This document shows positions 31,980 through 44,691 of a stretch of DNA of 64,000 nucleotides, piece by piece; within the stretch, counting starts at the first letter, position 1; every line of letters begins with the position of its first letter. Origin of the DNA: Daldinia sp. FL1419 (lineage: Eukaryota; Ascomycota; Sordariomycetes; Xylariales; Hypoxylaceae). The position numbers were made by a program, and so were the translations under genes. The notes beneath the pieces were generated by a model. The model did no database searches and was not told the origin of the DNA. It worked only from the letters and a program-made list of their open reading frames with translations. The stretch lies in assembly GCA_025201765.1 (NCBI GenBank), contig MU623367.1:1-64000 (forward strand), in the 5' to 3' direction.

Positions 31980-33068
31980 TCACTCCTTCCATGCCTTGTA
32001 CACGATCCGGGCTCCGAACTTCTCACCCTTCTTGAGAAGTTGCTGGCTTCGCCAATCGTTGACGTTAATAGCATTTACAAACCGACTGGGTTCCACGCAG
32101 AAACCGCTGCGCGACCCGCGCGCGGGAGCTCCGCCTACGGCTGGGACGTCGATCCACTTCCCGGTGTAGAATTGGAATGCGGGTTCTGTGCTGAGAACTT
32201 CTAGATGGACCTTACTCTCCGGGTGGTAGGCGGAAACGAGCTTATTTAGGGGAAGGGCGCGCGTGTCTATCGGCACAGAACTAGGAGATGCGGCTGGGTC
32301 AACGACGAAACAGTCGTCAAAATCCGGCTCCTGGGCGCCGAGGGTGAAAGGGGTTGTTGTTGCGACTTTGGAGTACACAGTTGGACCGGTGGTTGGGATA
32401 CCAGATTCATCAAGAGGGAGATAGGAATTGGTAGATAGCTGGACTACGGTACCCTCGATAGTTGGCTTGCCAGAGAGGTTGAAGTATCTGCTCCTGTTAG
32501 TATTACATTCCTCCTATAGATAAGGCTTTGTTTGATCGTACGAATGGTTTGTCATGTTAATAATAGTTTCTTCGGCACCTGCTACTAGCTCGGCCTCGTA
32601 TTCCTGGCTAAGAACTGTGACCTCCTTGCCATTCTCGGTAACTTTCCCAGCGGTATAGAATACCTTGACGAGAACCTCACCGGGGAACCCTTCGTCGCCA
32701 TCCTCGCTTGTTAACGAGAACTCGACAGTCTCTCCACCCTTGAGCTCGCCCTCAATACCGGGAATGTTCTTGCGGACGCCCACTGGAGTCGGACCCTTCC
32801 AAACTCGCTTACCCCAGCCTACATTTCCGCCGTGGAGGGTATTCGGTCCGTTGTTCGCGACGAAGCTATACGACTTCCCGCCGTTCAAGGACTCGACCTT
32901 GGCGCCCGAGATACGGTTTGCGACGCGGCCAATTGTAGCGCCAAAGTGCGGGCTATTGTGCTCGGCGTAGAGCTCTTGGGTCGGAAAACCTTGGACGATA
33001 TCAAGACCACCAACCTTGAAAGATTGGATAATAGCGCCGAGGGGCAGGAAGGAGATCTCGTCGGCCAT
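31980..33068 (-). CDS. Aldose 1-epimerase (mutarotase)
   Basis: Interconverts alpha and beta anomers of sugars such as galactose and glucose. Two exons, 33068-32542 and 32487-31980 (54-bp intron, GTACGA...GAGCAG), 344 aa; the junction rebuilds NHSYFNLSG. The galactose-mutarotase beta-sandwich motifs are visible: GATIGRVANRISGA, NNGPNTLHGG, the first catalytic His in MTNHSYFNL, FDDCFVVD and the catalytic Glu in FCVEPSRFVNAIN. No signal peptide, so it is cytosolic. It converges with DNA ligase (stops 94 bp apart). It could act with the intracellular beta-galactosidase of this window in galactose use, but the genes are 19 kb apart. Confidence 0.92.
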
Positions 33069-34591
33069 GGTAGCGGATTTACTACAGGTATCGTCGGTGC
33101 TAATATAGGTAAATTGTTTCGAGATGTGGGGGTAGCTGGAGGCTCAAAATAAAGTCTTAGATTCAGGGCGGAATGGCAGCTAGATATGGGAGAGGAGTTC
33201 GAATAGACGGCCTCAGTAACGAGAGCATCGGAATTCAGGCTATATACGATGTTCACGAGACAAATGACAAAGTGTGGAGAGAGTTTCAAAGTTACATAGG
33301 TACCTACACTAGAAATATGCATCTTTTGCTTTACCTACAATAACCTAGAGCCATGCTGCTATGACGAGATGGTGGGGTAGTACCTACCTCATAGTAGGTA
33401 TCTACTATGGACCTAATCAGCTTCTATAGTCAGGAGGTACCTACCTAAGGTTAGATACATGTACGTAGCACCTCATGTACGTATGGCGGGGTAGTTTGGT
33501 CGTACACTGTCGTACAAGCGGATTAGACGACTCCGTTTACCTCATCATTCCACCGAGGTACTAAGTTGCGATCACTTTGGACTTTTCTGTATTATACATT
33601 CCTACGTTAAAGTAAAATACATCCGTTAATGGATTGAGGCATGGCAACATTAGGTAGGTAGGACCCGTACGACCAGATTCTCAATACTTGGGTACTTCAT
33701 GCGAGAGTATGTAGTATGTGCGTGGTACTTAGGTAAGGTACGAGAGTTAGGTAACCGGAGCAACCCATACCAAAACACCTGATCGCACTGGTTAGGAATT
33801 GGACTGTGTCAAGAATTACAACCCAACTATTTTAATTCAATTTGTATCGGAATTTGGACGGAATTTGTTAGAAATATTGATTTGGCTGACGAAATAATAA
33901 TGATAATGATGATAATAATAATTACGTCGCATGCGCATGCGTGTTCAAAAAGTGTCCAAGTCAACAATAATCTATATCTTACCGTTCCATGCAATCTCGT
34001 AATCTTCAAGATTGCTCACCTAGCTATTAGGAGCATGTAGATGTATCTCCTAAGGTTAGGTAGTTATGTAGAGAAATACCTATCATAGGCCAATCATCAT
34101 CTTAGCCTTACAGTGTTATCCTTCGTATTAGGCAGGAGTGGGCTTGGGGTTAAGGGCGCCTGCGTTTGCCATTGGTACGCCTGCAACCTGTGTGGCTATT
34201 TCCCATTATCCACGTGGAAGGGCACTTACCTTAGGTAGCTGCCCTACATCCGACTGCAGGTGCCGTCTCATGCTTACATTGGACATATTTGATAGTTGTT
34301 TCAACCAATTCACCGGCTTCGCTAATCCCCAATCTCAATCTTCCTTAGTTCACAACTCATTCTTACCTAACCAAATATTCCAAAAAGTAATTATCTGCTT
34401 TTCGTCTGCTTTTCGTCACCATCTTCGATCCTGGTTCAAAAGAATAAGTCGGATAATCCAACCTCAAAATGATCAACTAAAATTCGCCCAATTATATACG
34501 AACATAACTTACCAATGGACGGCCAACTTTAGGTCTCATCAGCTCTTCCTTAGGGCTTCGTAGACGTGCGGCTTATTTTGGCATTCGGAAA
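33069..34591. other. 1.5-kb spacer rich in TAGGTA motifs
   Basis: Holds many copies of taggtacc/acctacct (33295-33460, 33650-33760, 34010-34090), promoters for the epimerase and for the gene at 34592, and a triplet repeat at 33893. No gene is supported; a frame at 34138-34563 has no family features. Confidence 0.5.
33893..33924. repeat. AAT/GAT microsatellite
   Basis: Imperfect triplet run of aat, gat and aata units, followed by ttacgtcgcatgcgcatgcg, itself partly palindromic. Confidence 0.75.
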
Positions 34592-35689
34592 TTGGAAGTG
34601 GAGGGTCAGACAAAAATCATGGCCGAATCGTCACCGCTAAATGCCACTCCGAAACGCAAACGCGACGATGTGCTCAGCGAGCAACGCGTTTTCAACTCTT
34701 CTTTCAATACATATGCCCTACCTAGGACCACCTTCTCTTTTCAGCCACCGACACTGAGACCAGTGGAGAATCCTCAAAACGATGTTCCTGAAGATGGTAA
34801 CAGTAGCCCTCGAAGTAAGGTTGCTCAGAAGTTCCAAGAACTGGCCCTTGGAAGTGGGGGCGGGGTAATCCATAATGACAGGGTCGATGGGACTGTTTTT
34901 ATGGAAACGCGAACGGGAACAGGATCAGATGAGGCTAGTCCCCAATTTGCAACTGATAGCCCGAGGTTTTCGCCAGAGCTCACCGTTTTCGATTTTGATG
35001 GAGGCAGTAAGAACAAATTGCCTGGCGAAGATATGCAGCTTGACGATGAGGATGACGCATCCCGTAAGCGGGTCAAATTGCCAGATCTCACCGAACACCA
35101 GCATGCTACTGAGGTAGCGTTAGAGGGAAAAGCTAATATACCCGATTCTGGCACCTCCCAATCTACCCAGTCTCCTCGATTGACTTTGCAGTCGGCCGTG
35201 GACCCTGCTATCTTGAGGACGGCGAAGACGGCAGGCGCGGGCCGTTTGCAAAAGTCGTATCCGTCCATCAATCGGCTCTCGGAATCCAAGTCGCGTATTC
35301 GAAAACGATCGGGTACCCCTCCCTTAGCAAAACGTAAACCGGCAGAAGCCTTGACTGAAGAGGAACCCGTCGTTGTCGATCCCATTCGCGCTGCGCTTAC
35401 CTGGCATGAAGATGAAATTACTATATACGATCCCGAGGATAAAGATGACGACGGTACCGGTATCAACGGCATCGGTTTCAGACCGACTCCTGCCTTAGCA
35501 TACGCGCGGGCGCAAAAACGGAGACAACAGCTAGCTGACTATAGAAAACGGGAGGAGAGCGAAGCCAGGGCAAAGAGAAACCAACGTCGGCGACAACAGA
35601 TTGGCCACGCTGTAGAATTGGAGAGGAAACACTCCATGGCACGAGTACGTTTTTCGGATGCGGAACCGACTACTGTGGTCACCAATTGA
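34592..35689 (+). CDS. Conserved fungal protein of unknown function, probably nuclear
   Basis: Single exon, 365 aa; the ATG at 34619 (MAESSPLNATPKRKR) is also possible and sits in a good start context. The protein is mostly disordered with several basic clusters (TPKRKRDD, SRKRVKLP, KSRIRKRSG, PPLAKRKP), which suggest nuclear import, and many SP/TP sites. The best-ordered part is residues 265-335: RAALTWHEDEITIYDPED, then GTGINGIGFRPTPALAYAR, then a long basic helix (RRQQLADYRKREE...). From memory this block recurs in other filamentous ascomycetes without a known function. It is divergent from the epimerase gene. Confidence 0.75.
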   Translation: MEVEGQTKIMAESSPLNATPKRKRDDVLSEQRVFNSSFNTYALPRTTFSFQPPTLRPVENPQNDVPEDGNSSPRSKVAQKFQELALGSGGGVIHNDRVDGTVFMETRTGTGSDEASPQFATDSPRFSPELTVFDFDGGSKNKLPGEDMQLDDEDDASRKRVKLPDLTEHQHATEVALEGKANIPDSGTSQSTQSPRLTLQSAVDPAILRTAKTAGAGRLQKSYPSINRLSESKSRIRKRSGTPPLAKRKPAEALTEEEPVVVDPIRAALTWHEDEITIYDPEDKDDDGTGINGIGFRPTPALAYARAQKRRQQLADYRKREESEARAKRNQRRRQQIGHAVELERKHSMARVRFSDAEPTTVVTN

Positions 35690-36113
35690 TACCGTAGCTA
35701 TGCTGTTCCCCACCCAGGATTTCAACTCTCTCCTTGCGGGCTCAGGGCGTTAAATGGAACACAACTGGTAATGGTTTGATTAATAGGGCGTTGAATAGCT
35801 TCGGTGCGGATTAAGGCCTGGCATGGCCGACATGACGGCAATGCTGCTCTTTATTTAGTTGACACCTATCTGATTTTTCTCTCTTTATGTTCATGCAAGA
35901 TAACCTTAAACTACATAGCTTCGGGACCGCCATCGCTCCCCAGATATCTGTTACCGTTACACCAATACAGCCAAGGCTACCGAAAGCCATCAATATCGTT
36001 AGTGATTTATGGATTTCCAGGGTTTGGCGTACCGTCAGAGCGAAATACCCCGAATTGCTTTAGTATAGTAGCGCCTCCTATGTTGTGCTGTAATGCCGGC
36101 AGGTCAGCCGGGC
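35690..36113. other. Spacer between two convergent genes
   Basis: About 420 bp at the 3' ends of the conserved unknown gene and COX20. Nothing specific seen. Confidence 0.5.
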
Positions 36114-36721
36114 TCACCATAGCTTATACCAGCTTTTCTTTATAGTAGCTTCTTGCCTGGCCTTTTCTGCTTCTTGTCTTAACCTTGCTGCTTCTTCGGC
36201 TTGTGCTTTTTTCTCGGCTTGTTTCTTATCCATGACCTCGACAATGCGCGCCACGGCTATGCGCTCGTTCGCTCGCTGTATACGACAATATTCCCATTGG
36301 ATTATGGATCCCAAAAAGAAGGCACCAAAAGCCCAATTCGTCGCTTTTGGTATTGTCCCTGATGGATATAATTAGTCTCAAGAATATTCCGAGCCCTCAA
36401 GTGGTACGTTGAGATACCTCCTATGAAAAATCGACCCATTCCTATTGCCGCGCCCGATCCAATTCCTGTCATAAGGCCCTGGCGAGCGCAAGGGATTTTA
36501 TGTACATTGAGAAAGTCGTCCGATTTTATTGTTTGGAATGCTTCTTTAATCGTGGGTTGAGGAGGGTTCTTTCCCCCCTCGGTCGATTCGCCTACATGAC
36601 TTTCAGGTTTTGAACTCGGGAATATCTCGTAAATTTGCGGTTTCTTGACATGGTCAGGAGGCGCCGTTGCCCCAGGCGGAGGGCCTCGCACCCTGGGGGG
36701 CTCGTTGTTGTCTTGCGCCAT
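36114..36721 (-). CDS. COX20: COX20, cytochrome c oxidase assembly factor
   Basis: Chaperone for subunit Cox2 in the mitochondrial inner membrane. Two exons, 36721-36418 and 36358-36114 (intron 59 bp), 182 aa. The N-terminal 75 residues are Pro-rich. The family core follows: KIPCARQGLMTGIGSGAAIG (first membrane segment), MGRFFIGGTIPKATNWAFGA across the junction, a second hydrophobic segment AFFLGSIIQWEYCR, and a long charged coiled C-terminal tail (KKQAEKKAQAEEAARLRQEA). The order of two membrane segments and the WEYC motif fit Cox20. The gene is divergent from POL2, with 505 bp between the start codons. Confidence 0.87.
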
Positions 36722-36922
36722 TACAGGCGCTGAAAATACTATGCTTGAATTTCTATGGTTCGATTAATATTTCGAATATAAAAATCGCGATTTGAAGCTA
36801 TGACGCTGTTATGCAGAAGCCCCACTTGTACTATTCATCTAAACAGGCGAAGCAGATTGAATGCTATTATGCATCAATAGGGGCACTTTAAGAACGCGAC
36901 AAGGATAATAGTAGTACATAAA

Positions 36923-36947
36923 ACGCGTACAAACGCAAAAGACGCGT
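36923..36947 (+). promoter_or_regulatory. Two MCB boxes (ACGCGT) upstream of POL2
   Basis: Perfect ACGCGT at 36923-36928 and 36942-36947, with CGCG again just downstream. They lie about 280-300 bp before the chosen POL2 start. In yeasts MBF binds this hexamer to turn on replication genes at G1/S; here the role is inferred. They also lie upstream of COX20 on the other strand. Confidence 0.6.
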
Positions 36948-37226
36948 CTCGCGTTTAATGGGACAGGGGTTTCTGGTAGTCCATTCGATATCGATTATAG
37001 ATTCTTTCAGGTGCAACTGCCACGCCAAATAGTAAACTGCATGATTGAAACATCAACAGTGTAGGTACTTTTTACATCTCCAATTGGATTGTCATTTCCC
37101 ACCAATTCTTCCCACGCCAATGACTCCCGCTATACTTCATACTATAAAAACACCTTCCTAATATCCAACGATTCCTTCGACTTCTATAAGACTATACCCG
37201 ATTTCTGCCCCTCTACCGATTTTAAT

Positions 37227-40200
37227 ATGCCAAACACATCCTTACGGCGCCCTCAAAAGGGCTACGCTCGACGGGGTGGAAAACACGCTTACCACGGCGG
37301 AAATCGTACTCGAACGTTTGCTGCGACTACACGCACCGAAGCCACCTCGGCGGACGAGAAAGCCGAGCGGACGCTCCTAGCACAACAGATTGACGAGTCC
37401 ATGGGGTTCGCCAGATACGAGTCCGGTAGACGAAAAGAGGGATGGTTAGTCAATGTCCAGCCGACGACGGTGGCATTAGGTGACGACCGGTCTCCTGGTG
37501 GAAGAGCGGCGCTAGACTGCTATTTCATCGAGGAAGATGGTCAGACATTCAAGGCAACTATTGAATACGAACCATACTTTGTCGTTGCTTGTAGAAAAGG
37601 AAGAGAGGGCGAAGTCGAAGAATGGCTTAAACGTGTCCCGGGCGGTGGTGTTGTACACAGCGTTAGACGAGTCGAGAAGGAGGACTTATCTATGCCGAAT
37701 CACCTTCTCGGATATAGAAGAACGTTCCTCGAGTTGAGGTTTAGGAACGTACAAGATTTAATGACTGCGAGGCGGGATATAATGCCAATAGCAGAGAAGA
37801 ATAAGAAATCCATGGGCACGGTGGATGTTTACGCAGAGGTTGCTTCGTTAGTCTTCCTCTCGGAAATGCCATACCTCGATAATCAAGTGCTAACAAAAAT
37901 TGTAGCGAACAAGCGGGGTTCGACCTTTTTGATGATTCACGAGACGACGATGCACGACATAATGCTTCATTTGCGGACGCTAGCGACTATATTGTCGATA
38001 TTAGAGAGTACGATGTACCGTACCATGTAAGAGTAATGATAGATATGGGTGAGTAAACGCTGTGGCATGCGTAGGCTTCTATTTGGATTGCACGCTAATG
38101 GGAAATTCTAGATATCCGAGCAGGAAAATGGTATTGGGTGGAAGTAAAACACGGCGTCACCACTATAACGCTTAATGAAGAACACATCGTCCAGGCAGAC
38201 CCTGTAGTAATGGCCTTCGATATCGAAACGACCAAGGCCCCTCTCAAATTTCCAGACGCAGCCATAGATCAGATTATGATGATGTCGTACATGATCGACG
38301 GGCAAGGTTTCCTAATTACCAACAGGGAGATAGTCTCGGAAGATATCGCAGATTTTGAGTACACACCCAGACCTGAATATCCTGGACAATTTATGATTTT
38401 CAACGAGCCCAACGAGAAAGCTGTAATTGAGCGGTTCTTTTCTCATGTTAAAGAGGCTAGGCCGACTGTTATCGCCACATATAACGGTGATTTTTTCGAT
38501 TGGCCGTTTGTCGAGGCGAGAGCAAGCGTCAACGGTATCGATATGTACCGAGAGATCGGATGGAAGAAGGATAATGAAGATATATATAAGTGCACATATG
38601 GCGTCCACATGGATTGTTTAGCGTGGGTCAACCGAGACTCCTATTTACCCCAGGGTAGTCGAGGTTTGAAAGCTGTCACAGTCGCAAAGCTTGGTTACGA
38701 CCCGGATGAACTCGATCCTGAACTTATGACGCCGTACGCAAACGAAAGGCCTCAGACACTGGCAGAATATTCAGTTTCAGATGCCGTCGCTACGTATTAC
38801 TTATACATGAAGTACATTCATCCGTTCATCTTCTCACTATGTACAATTTTGCCCTTGGGAGGTGACGATGTGTTACGAAAAGGAACAGGTACCCTCTGTG
38901 AGATGTTGCTGATGGTGCAGGCATACCAGCATGAGATCATTCTACCCAACAAACATATGTCACCCAAAGAATCATTTTGGGAAGGACATCTGCTCGACGC
39001 TGAAACATACGTTGGCGGTCACGTTGAGAGTATCGAAGCAGGCGTGTTCCGAGCTGATATACCGGTGAATTTTTCTGTTGATCCTGGTGCAGTTGATGAA
39101 CTTCTTGGAGATTTAGACGCGGCTCTTAAATTTGTGATTGAAGTCGAAGAAAAAAAATCACTGGATGATGTTACCAATTATGATGAGGTCAAACAGCAGA
39201 TTGCGTCGCGGCTATTGCAGCTCAAAGAGACCCCTAATCGAAATGAGCGACCCCTGATTTATCACTTGGATGTTGCTTCCATGTACCCGAACATCATGAC
39301 AACAAATCGACTACAGCCTGACTCAATGATTCAGGAGTCGGACTGTGCCGCCTGCGATTTCAACCGCCCAGGGAAAACTTGCGATAGAAGGTTGCCCTGG
39401 GCTTGGAGAGGAGAGTACTTACCCGCGAAGCGAGACGAATATAATATGATTCGACATGCTCTTGAAATCGAAAAGTTTCCTGGTAAACGACCTGGTGCGC
39501 CCATGAGAACTTTTCAGGAGCTGCCAGAAGACGAACAAGCCGGTCTCATCAGGAAGCGCTTACAGATGTACAGCCAAAAGGTTTATCATAAGATACGAGA
39601 GTCGACAACCATTGTCCGAGAAGCGATTATCTGTCAACGAGAGAATCCCTTTTACATTAATACTGTAAGAGATTTTAGAGATCGTCGATATGATTATAAA
39701 GGAAAGGCCAAAGTCTGGAAGGGCAAGACTGAGTCCCTAAAGTCTTCGGGCGCGCCGAGCAATGAGGTTGACTCCGCCAAGAAAATGATTGTTCTCTATG
39801 ACTCTCTGCAACTTGCGCACAAAGTTATCTTGAATTCGTTCTACGGTTATGTCATGCGAAAGGGGTCCAGATGGTACTCTATGGAAATGGCTGGTGTAAC
39901 ATGCTTGACTGGTGCAACTATTATTCAGTTAGCACGATCTCTTGTTGAGCGTCTCGGACGACCGCTCGAACTCGACACCGATGGTATTTGGTGTATGTTA
40001 CCTGCAACGTTTCCGGAAAACTTCGTTTTCAAAATGAAGAATGGCAAGAAGTGTGCGATTTCATACCCCTGTGTCATGTTGAACCATCTTGTTCATGCCA
40101 AATTTACGAACCACCAGTATCAGACTCTAGTTGACCCAAAGACGTTTAAATACGAGACGCACAGCGACAATTCGATCTTCTTTGAAGTAGACGGACCTTA

Positions 40201-43200
40201 CAAAGCTATGGTCTTACCGACATCGAAAGAGGAAGACAAGAATTTGAAGAAGCGATATGCTGTTTTTAATGATGACGGTAGTTTAGCTGAGCTGAAAGGT
40301 TTTGAAGTGAAGCGAAGAGGTGAACTCAAGCTTATCAAGATCTTTCAGCAACAAATATTCAAATTTTTCCTAGAGGGAACTACCCTTACCGAATGTTACG
40401 CTGCAGTAGCAAAAGTTGCTAATAGATGGCTGGATGTTCTGCATAGCAAGGGCTCGACACTTGCCGACGAGGAACTCATCGATCTCATTTGCGAAAACAG
40501 AAACATGTCCAAAACCCTCGAGGAATATGGAAGTCAGAAGTCGACGTCTATCACGACGGCAAAGCGTTTGGCTGAGTTCTTAGGCGAGCAGATGGTTAGA
40601 GATAAAGGTCTAAACTGCAAGTATATCATTTGCGCCAAACCTAGAAACGCTCCAGTTACCGAGCGGGCCGTTCCAGTTGCTATCTTCTCAGCCGCCCCTG
40701 AAATCAAGCGAACCTACTTGACGAAATGGCTCAAAGAAGAACCTTCAGATACTGATCCTAGAGCGTTATTAGACTGGGATTACTATCTGGAACGTTTGGG
40801 TTCCGTCATACAGAAGCTGATCACCATTCCTGCCGCCTTACAAAAAGTTCGTAACCCTGTCCCACGAGTGGCGCACCCAGACTGGCTCCAACGACGAATC
40901 AATATCAAGGACGACAAGATGAAGCAGAAAAAATTGACAGATCTCTTTTCAAGCACCAAAGGACCTTTGGAAGATATAACAAATCTTACAGGTTCTAGAA
41001 TAGATGATCTTGAAGACTTCGGGGCCAAGCTCCTGAAGCCGAAGAGTACAACTGCGGCCATCAACGCATCTCAGCCTTCGTCAACAGCAACAAAGCGAAA
41101 ATCCCCCGAGCCAGAAAAGGAGAATATCGATCCCTTCGCGGCTCTCCCTAAAGAAATGCCAAATCCCTCAGAAGATTACCCAGCATTTTTAGAATACCAG
41201 AAGAAGAAATGGAAGATACAAAAGCAAGCTCGAATCCGCCGGCGTCATCTTTTCGGAGATCGCCGGGGTAATGCCAACGGTAACATCCAACACACTTTCC
41301 GCCAGAGAGCCGAAGTCACGTTCAGAAATTCGTGGCAGTTACTCCAGCTCCGAGCAACCGACAATCCGGGTGTGGTAGCCGCCTTTGTCTTGATTGACGC
41401 AAAAGTCCACTCACTTAGGATCAAGGTTCCGCGACAGGTATTCCTAAATCTCAAGGGCAAAGATCTCCCCGATATCGAAGTCCAGGGTTGCGAAGTTGAG
41501 CAAGTCTATCACACCCTACCAAATGGACATTCCTCAACACACTTATTTAAAATTACCGTCCCTGAGGATATTTACTTCGCCGAGTCTGAAAAGTTCTCGC
41601 TACTATTCAACCACCCGAGTGTAGAGGGTGTATATGAGAAGCAAGTTCCACTAAATATTCGAGCAGTTCTCCAACTTGGTAACCTATGTACAATCGACGA
41701 GAGCCAGCCTGGAGTGCTTGGAAACGGGTTAGATCAGGGTTTCAGCCTCAAGAGTTTAATAAAGCCAGCGAAACCCAAGACTTACCTAGACTCCAATCCA
41801 CTTGCTTACCTCCACATATCACACATTACCGCCGGCGAAAGACAGATTTTTGGTGTGTTCTCTTCAACTAGGGACGAAGCCCATATCGTCATTCTCCAGA
41901 AGAACAGAGATGCTGGTCAAGACCTGCCAAACATTACGAAGATCTACGGCGAGATGTTCGCAAGAAGGCGACAAGAAGGGGAGGGTACCAATTGGCAAGA
42001 ATGTTTTGCATACCAGGAAAAGCTGACCTTCAAAGTAACCCAGGTGACAACGCGAAGAAAGGCACATCTCGAAATCAGTGATGTGGTCAAGAAAATGAGG
42101 AAGGATGAATTGAAGCCTCTTCTACTTGTCATTCAGTCATCCCAGCGGAATCTTCTTGTTCACGATATCCCTATTCTTGCAGAATTCCCCATCCTCCCTC
42201 TTCGGTATGACCAGGCGGATAGCGCCCTTCCCCCTCTAGGTTGGCAGTCCGTTGTCGCTAAGCGTCTTGTTTCGCATTACCTCAACCTTGGCTCGTGGGT
42301 CCTTCATCTTACGGCTCTAGCAAGATATGGCGATATACCATTGTGTAACTTGGAGCGAGATGATCCTAGATTCCTCATTGACGTCGCATATGCCCGTCGC
42401 CTACAACTGAACAACGTAGTGTTATGGTGGTCACCGGGCCCTAAACCGGACCATGCCGGTTATGAACAAGACGATGTAACAGGTCCACTTGATACAGTTA
42501 CAATGCCCTCGGTCAATACTCCCGGGACGTACGCATCAGTTTGTATTGATATTGAAGTCCGGAATCTGGCTATTAACACGATACTTACGTCCGCCTTAAT
42601 CAATGAGCTCGAAGGCGCGGATTCAATCTCTTTTAATCCCGCTGCTGACTCTGCGCCATCGGATGGCAATGAGGTTTTGCATTCAGAATCAGCGTTCGCC
42701 AATGCTGGAGTACTCGTATTACGCGAGATGGTGAAGTCCTGGTGGGCGGAGGCATGCAAGGGAAGCCCCATGGCCGATGTTCTCGTCCAACATCTTGTAC
42801 GATGGGTCGAGTCTCCCGACTCTTTCATGTATGACCGAGCGTTACAGTATTACGTGCAGATGATGAGCCGCAAAGCAATGCTGCAGCTTATGGCAGATTT
42901 CCGTCGCGTTGGCTCACAAGTTGTATACGCAAGTTCAAATCGACTTCTTTTGCAGACGACAAAATCGGAGGTTGGTAATGCGTACGCATATAGCCAATAC
43001 ATCCTGAAGAGTATTAAGAGCAAGCCGCTATTCCACTTCATCGACCTCGAAATCAAAGAGTACTGGGACTACCTAGTGTGGTATGATGAGTTCAACTACG
43101 GTGGAAAAGGCTGCCAGGAAGTTGTCGAAGCCGAGCAACAAAGCCTACAGACTATAATGAATTGGCAAATTAAGACGTTCTTGCCTCTTCGACTCCAGGA

Positions 43201-44098
43201 CACGTTCCAACATTGGGTTGTCGAGTTCATACAACTCATGCACGGACTTAAGCGTCCCTTGATGGTAAACGGCGATCCTGATGCGACGCCACGTCTCACC
43301 CAGTTACCGCTACGCAACGGCACACAGGGCGATGATGATGACATGTCGCAAGCTATCCTCAGCAAGAATTTTGAAAAGCCACTCAAGAAGGAAATCCGGT
43401 CTCTCGTCTCAACCCAGGCCCGGGAGCTCCTCCACCCGGAACTGGCATCGGACTGGTCATTCCCGGTTCTACCAGGTAGTCACTTCAAAAATATGCAAAA
43501 CCGCAATGCGGTACTTGAGCTTGTGAAAAGCCTTATGCAAGTCCTGTCACTGGACAAGAACATTACTATGGAAGCGCGATTGTTAAGGAAAGAATTGCTC
43601 GCGCTGTTCGAAGTACGCGAATTTAGTAAAGAGGGCGCTTTCGCAAATCCGAGCGAGAGCCTCAAAGTGTCGCAATGGAGCTGTTCCGAATGCACGCTCG
43701 CCCGCGACTGGGACTTATGCCGCGATGAGCACCTACTACCGGACCTAAGTGCCTTTACCGGTGACAGCGAGGCGGAAATACGGAGGGCAGCAGCGGCCAA
43801 GACATGGCAGTGTCCATTCTGCGATGCTGAGCTGGACAAACTGAAGATCGAGGAGAAGCTACTGGCGGATGTACAGAGCATAGTGGTGGAGTGGAGCACA
43901 CAGGATTTAAAGTGTGAGCGGTGCGGCAGCGTACGGTTGAATGACCTCATGGAGCATTGTACATGTAGTGGTCCGTGGGCGGAGAGCGTCAAGAGGGGCG
44001 AGGTAGTCAGGCGGCTAGGTGTATATCAAGGCGTGGCGAAGTGGTTCGGACTCAGGATGCTGGAGAGCCTTGTCGCGGAGGTTTTGGGAGGACTATAA
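37227..44098 (+). CDS. POL2: DNA polymerase epsilon catalytic subunit
   Basis: Leading-strand replicative polymerase. Three exons: 37227-37846, 37906-38048, 38112-44098; 2249 aa. The apparent frame breaks near 37.9 kb are two introns (59 and 63 bp). I chose MPNTSLRRPQKGY as start; an in-frame ATG at 37089 adds 46 residues. Exonuclease motifs: FDIETTKAP (Asp291, Glu293), TYNGDFFDWPF, YSVSDAVATYY. Polymerase motifs: LDVASMYPNI (Asp near 640), NSFYGYVMRKGSRWYSME, LDTDGIWC (Asp876, Asp878). These fall within one residue of budding yeast Pol2 numbering, supporting the start. The Cys cluster CAACDFNRPGKTC fits the known iron-sulfur site. The inactive C-terminal polymerase half ends in two zinc modules (CSECTLARDWDLC...CPFC and CERCGS...CTCSG) that bind the other subunits. 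Nothing is missing. Confidence 0.96.
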
Positions 44099-44691
44099 AT
44101 TACAGATTTACTACGTAAAAGGTCTATTGGGCGTTTTTCCGGGTTCTATAGCAATGATGAAGGACTTGGGTTATATATACCTCTATACGATAGCTTCGCT
44201 ACTACATAACTCCACATTTTGTCTCTCATCCGTGATACTTCGGCTGTTTCGTTCCAAGGTTCTCTTCCAGTGTGTTCCCCTTGTTTTTTTTTTCTCCGCA
44301 AGTCCTCCGCGCCGCGAACAACCGCACTTCCACACACGGGATTGGAATATGACAGGTGTCGCGTCTGCTTAAAGTGCCTGTGTCTTGTGAGGAGCAGGTT
44401 TATCCAACCATTGTCCACTCCGAATTCCGGCATGTCTCGTTACACTTATGTACCGTAGTATGCAGCAGCGCCGTAGTAGCAGTAGGAGGTCTCATTGCCA
44501 TCGTAGGCGGGGTATTCTTTACAGCCTGATGCCTAAGCCCCTTGAAAAGTGGTTTTTCGGCACGGCGCGTATCTTCGTGCATCTCCAATCCCTTAACCTT
44601 GAATTGAGAAAAAAATTTATCGTCCGTCATTTTGTACCTTTTTTCCCTTGTATTTCTATCTATCCCATCTAGCTCCTCCAGAGGTATAACA
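44099..44691. other. Spacer after POL2
   Basis: Nearly 600 bp with a T run near 44284. Short frames on both strands lack family features. No RNA gene recognised. Confidence 0.45.

Noticed and set aside
37847..38111. Apparent frame breaks near the start of POL2
   Set aside because: Two introns (37847-37905 and 38049-38111) restore a continuous, conserved sequence; not a pseudogene.
38312..43992. Many minus-strand and shifted frames inside POL2
   Set aside because: They are shadows of the conserved plus-strand coding sequence and contain no family motifs.
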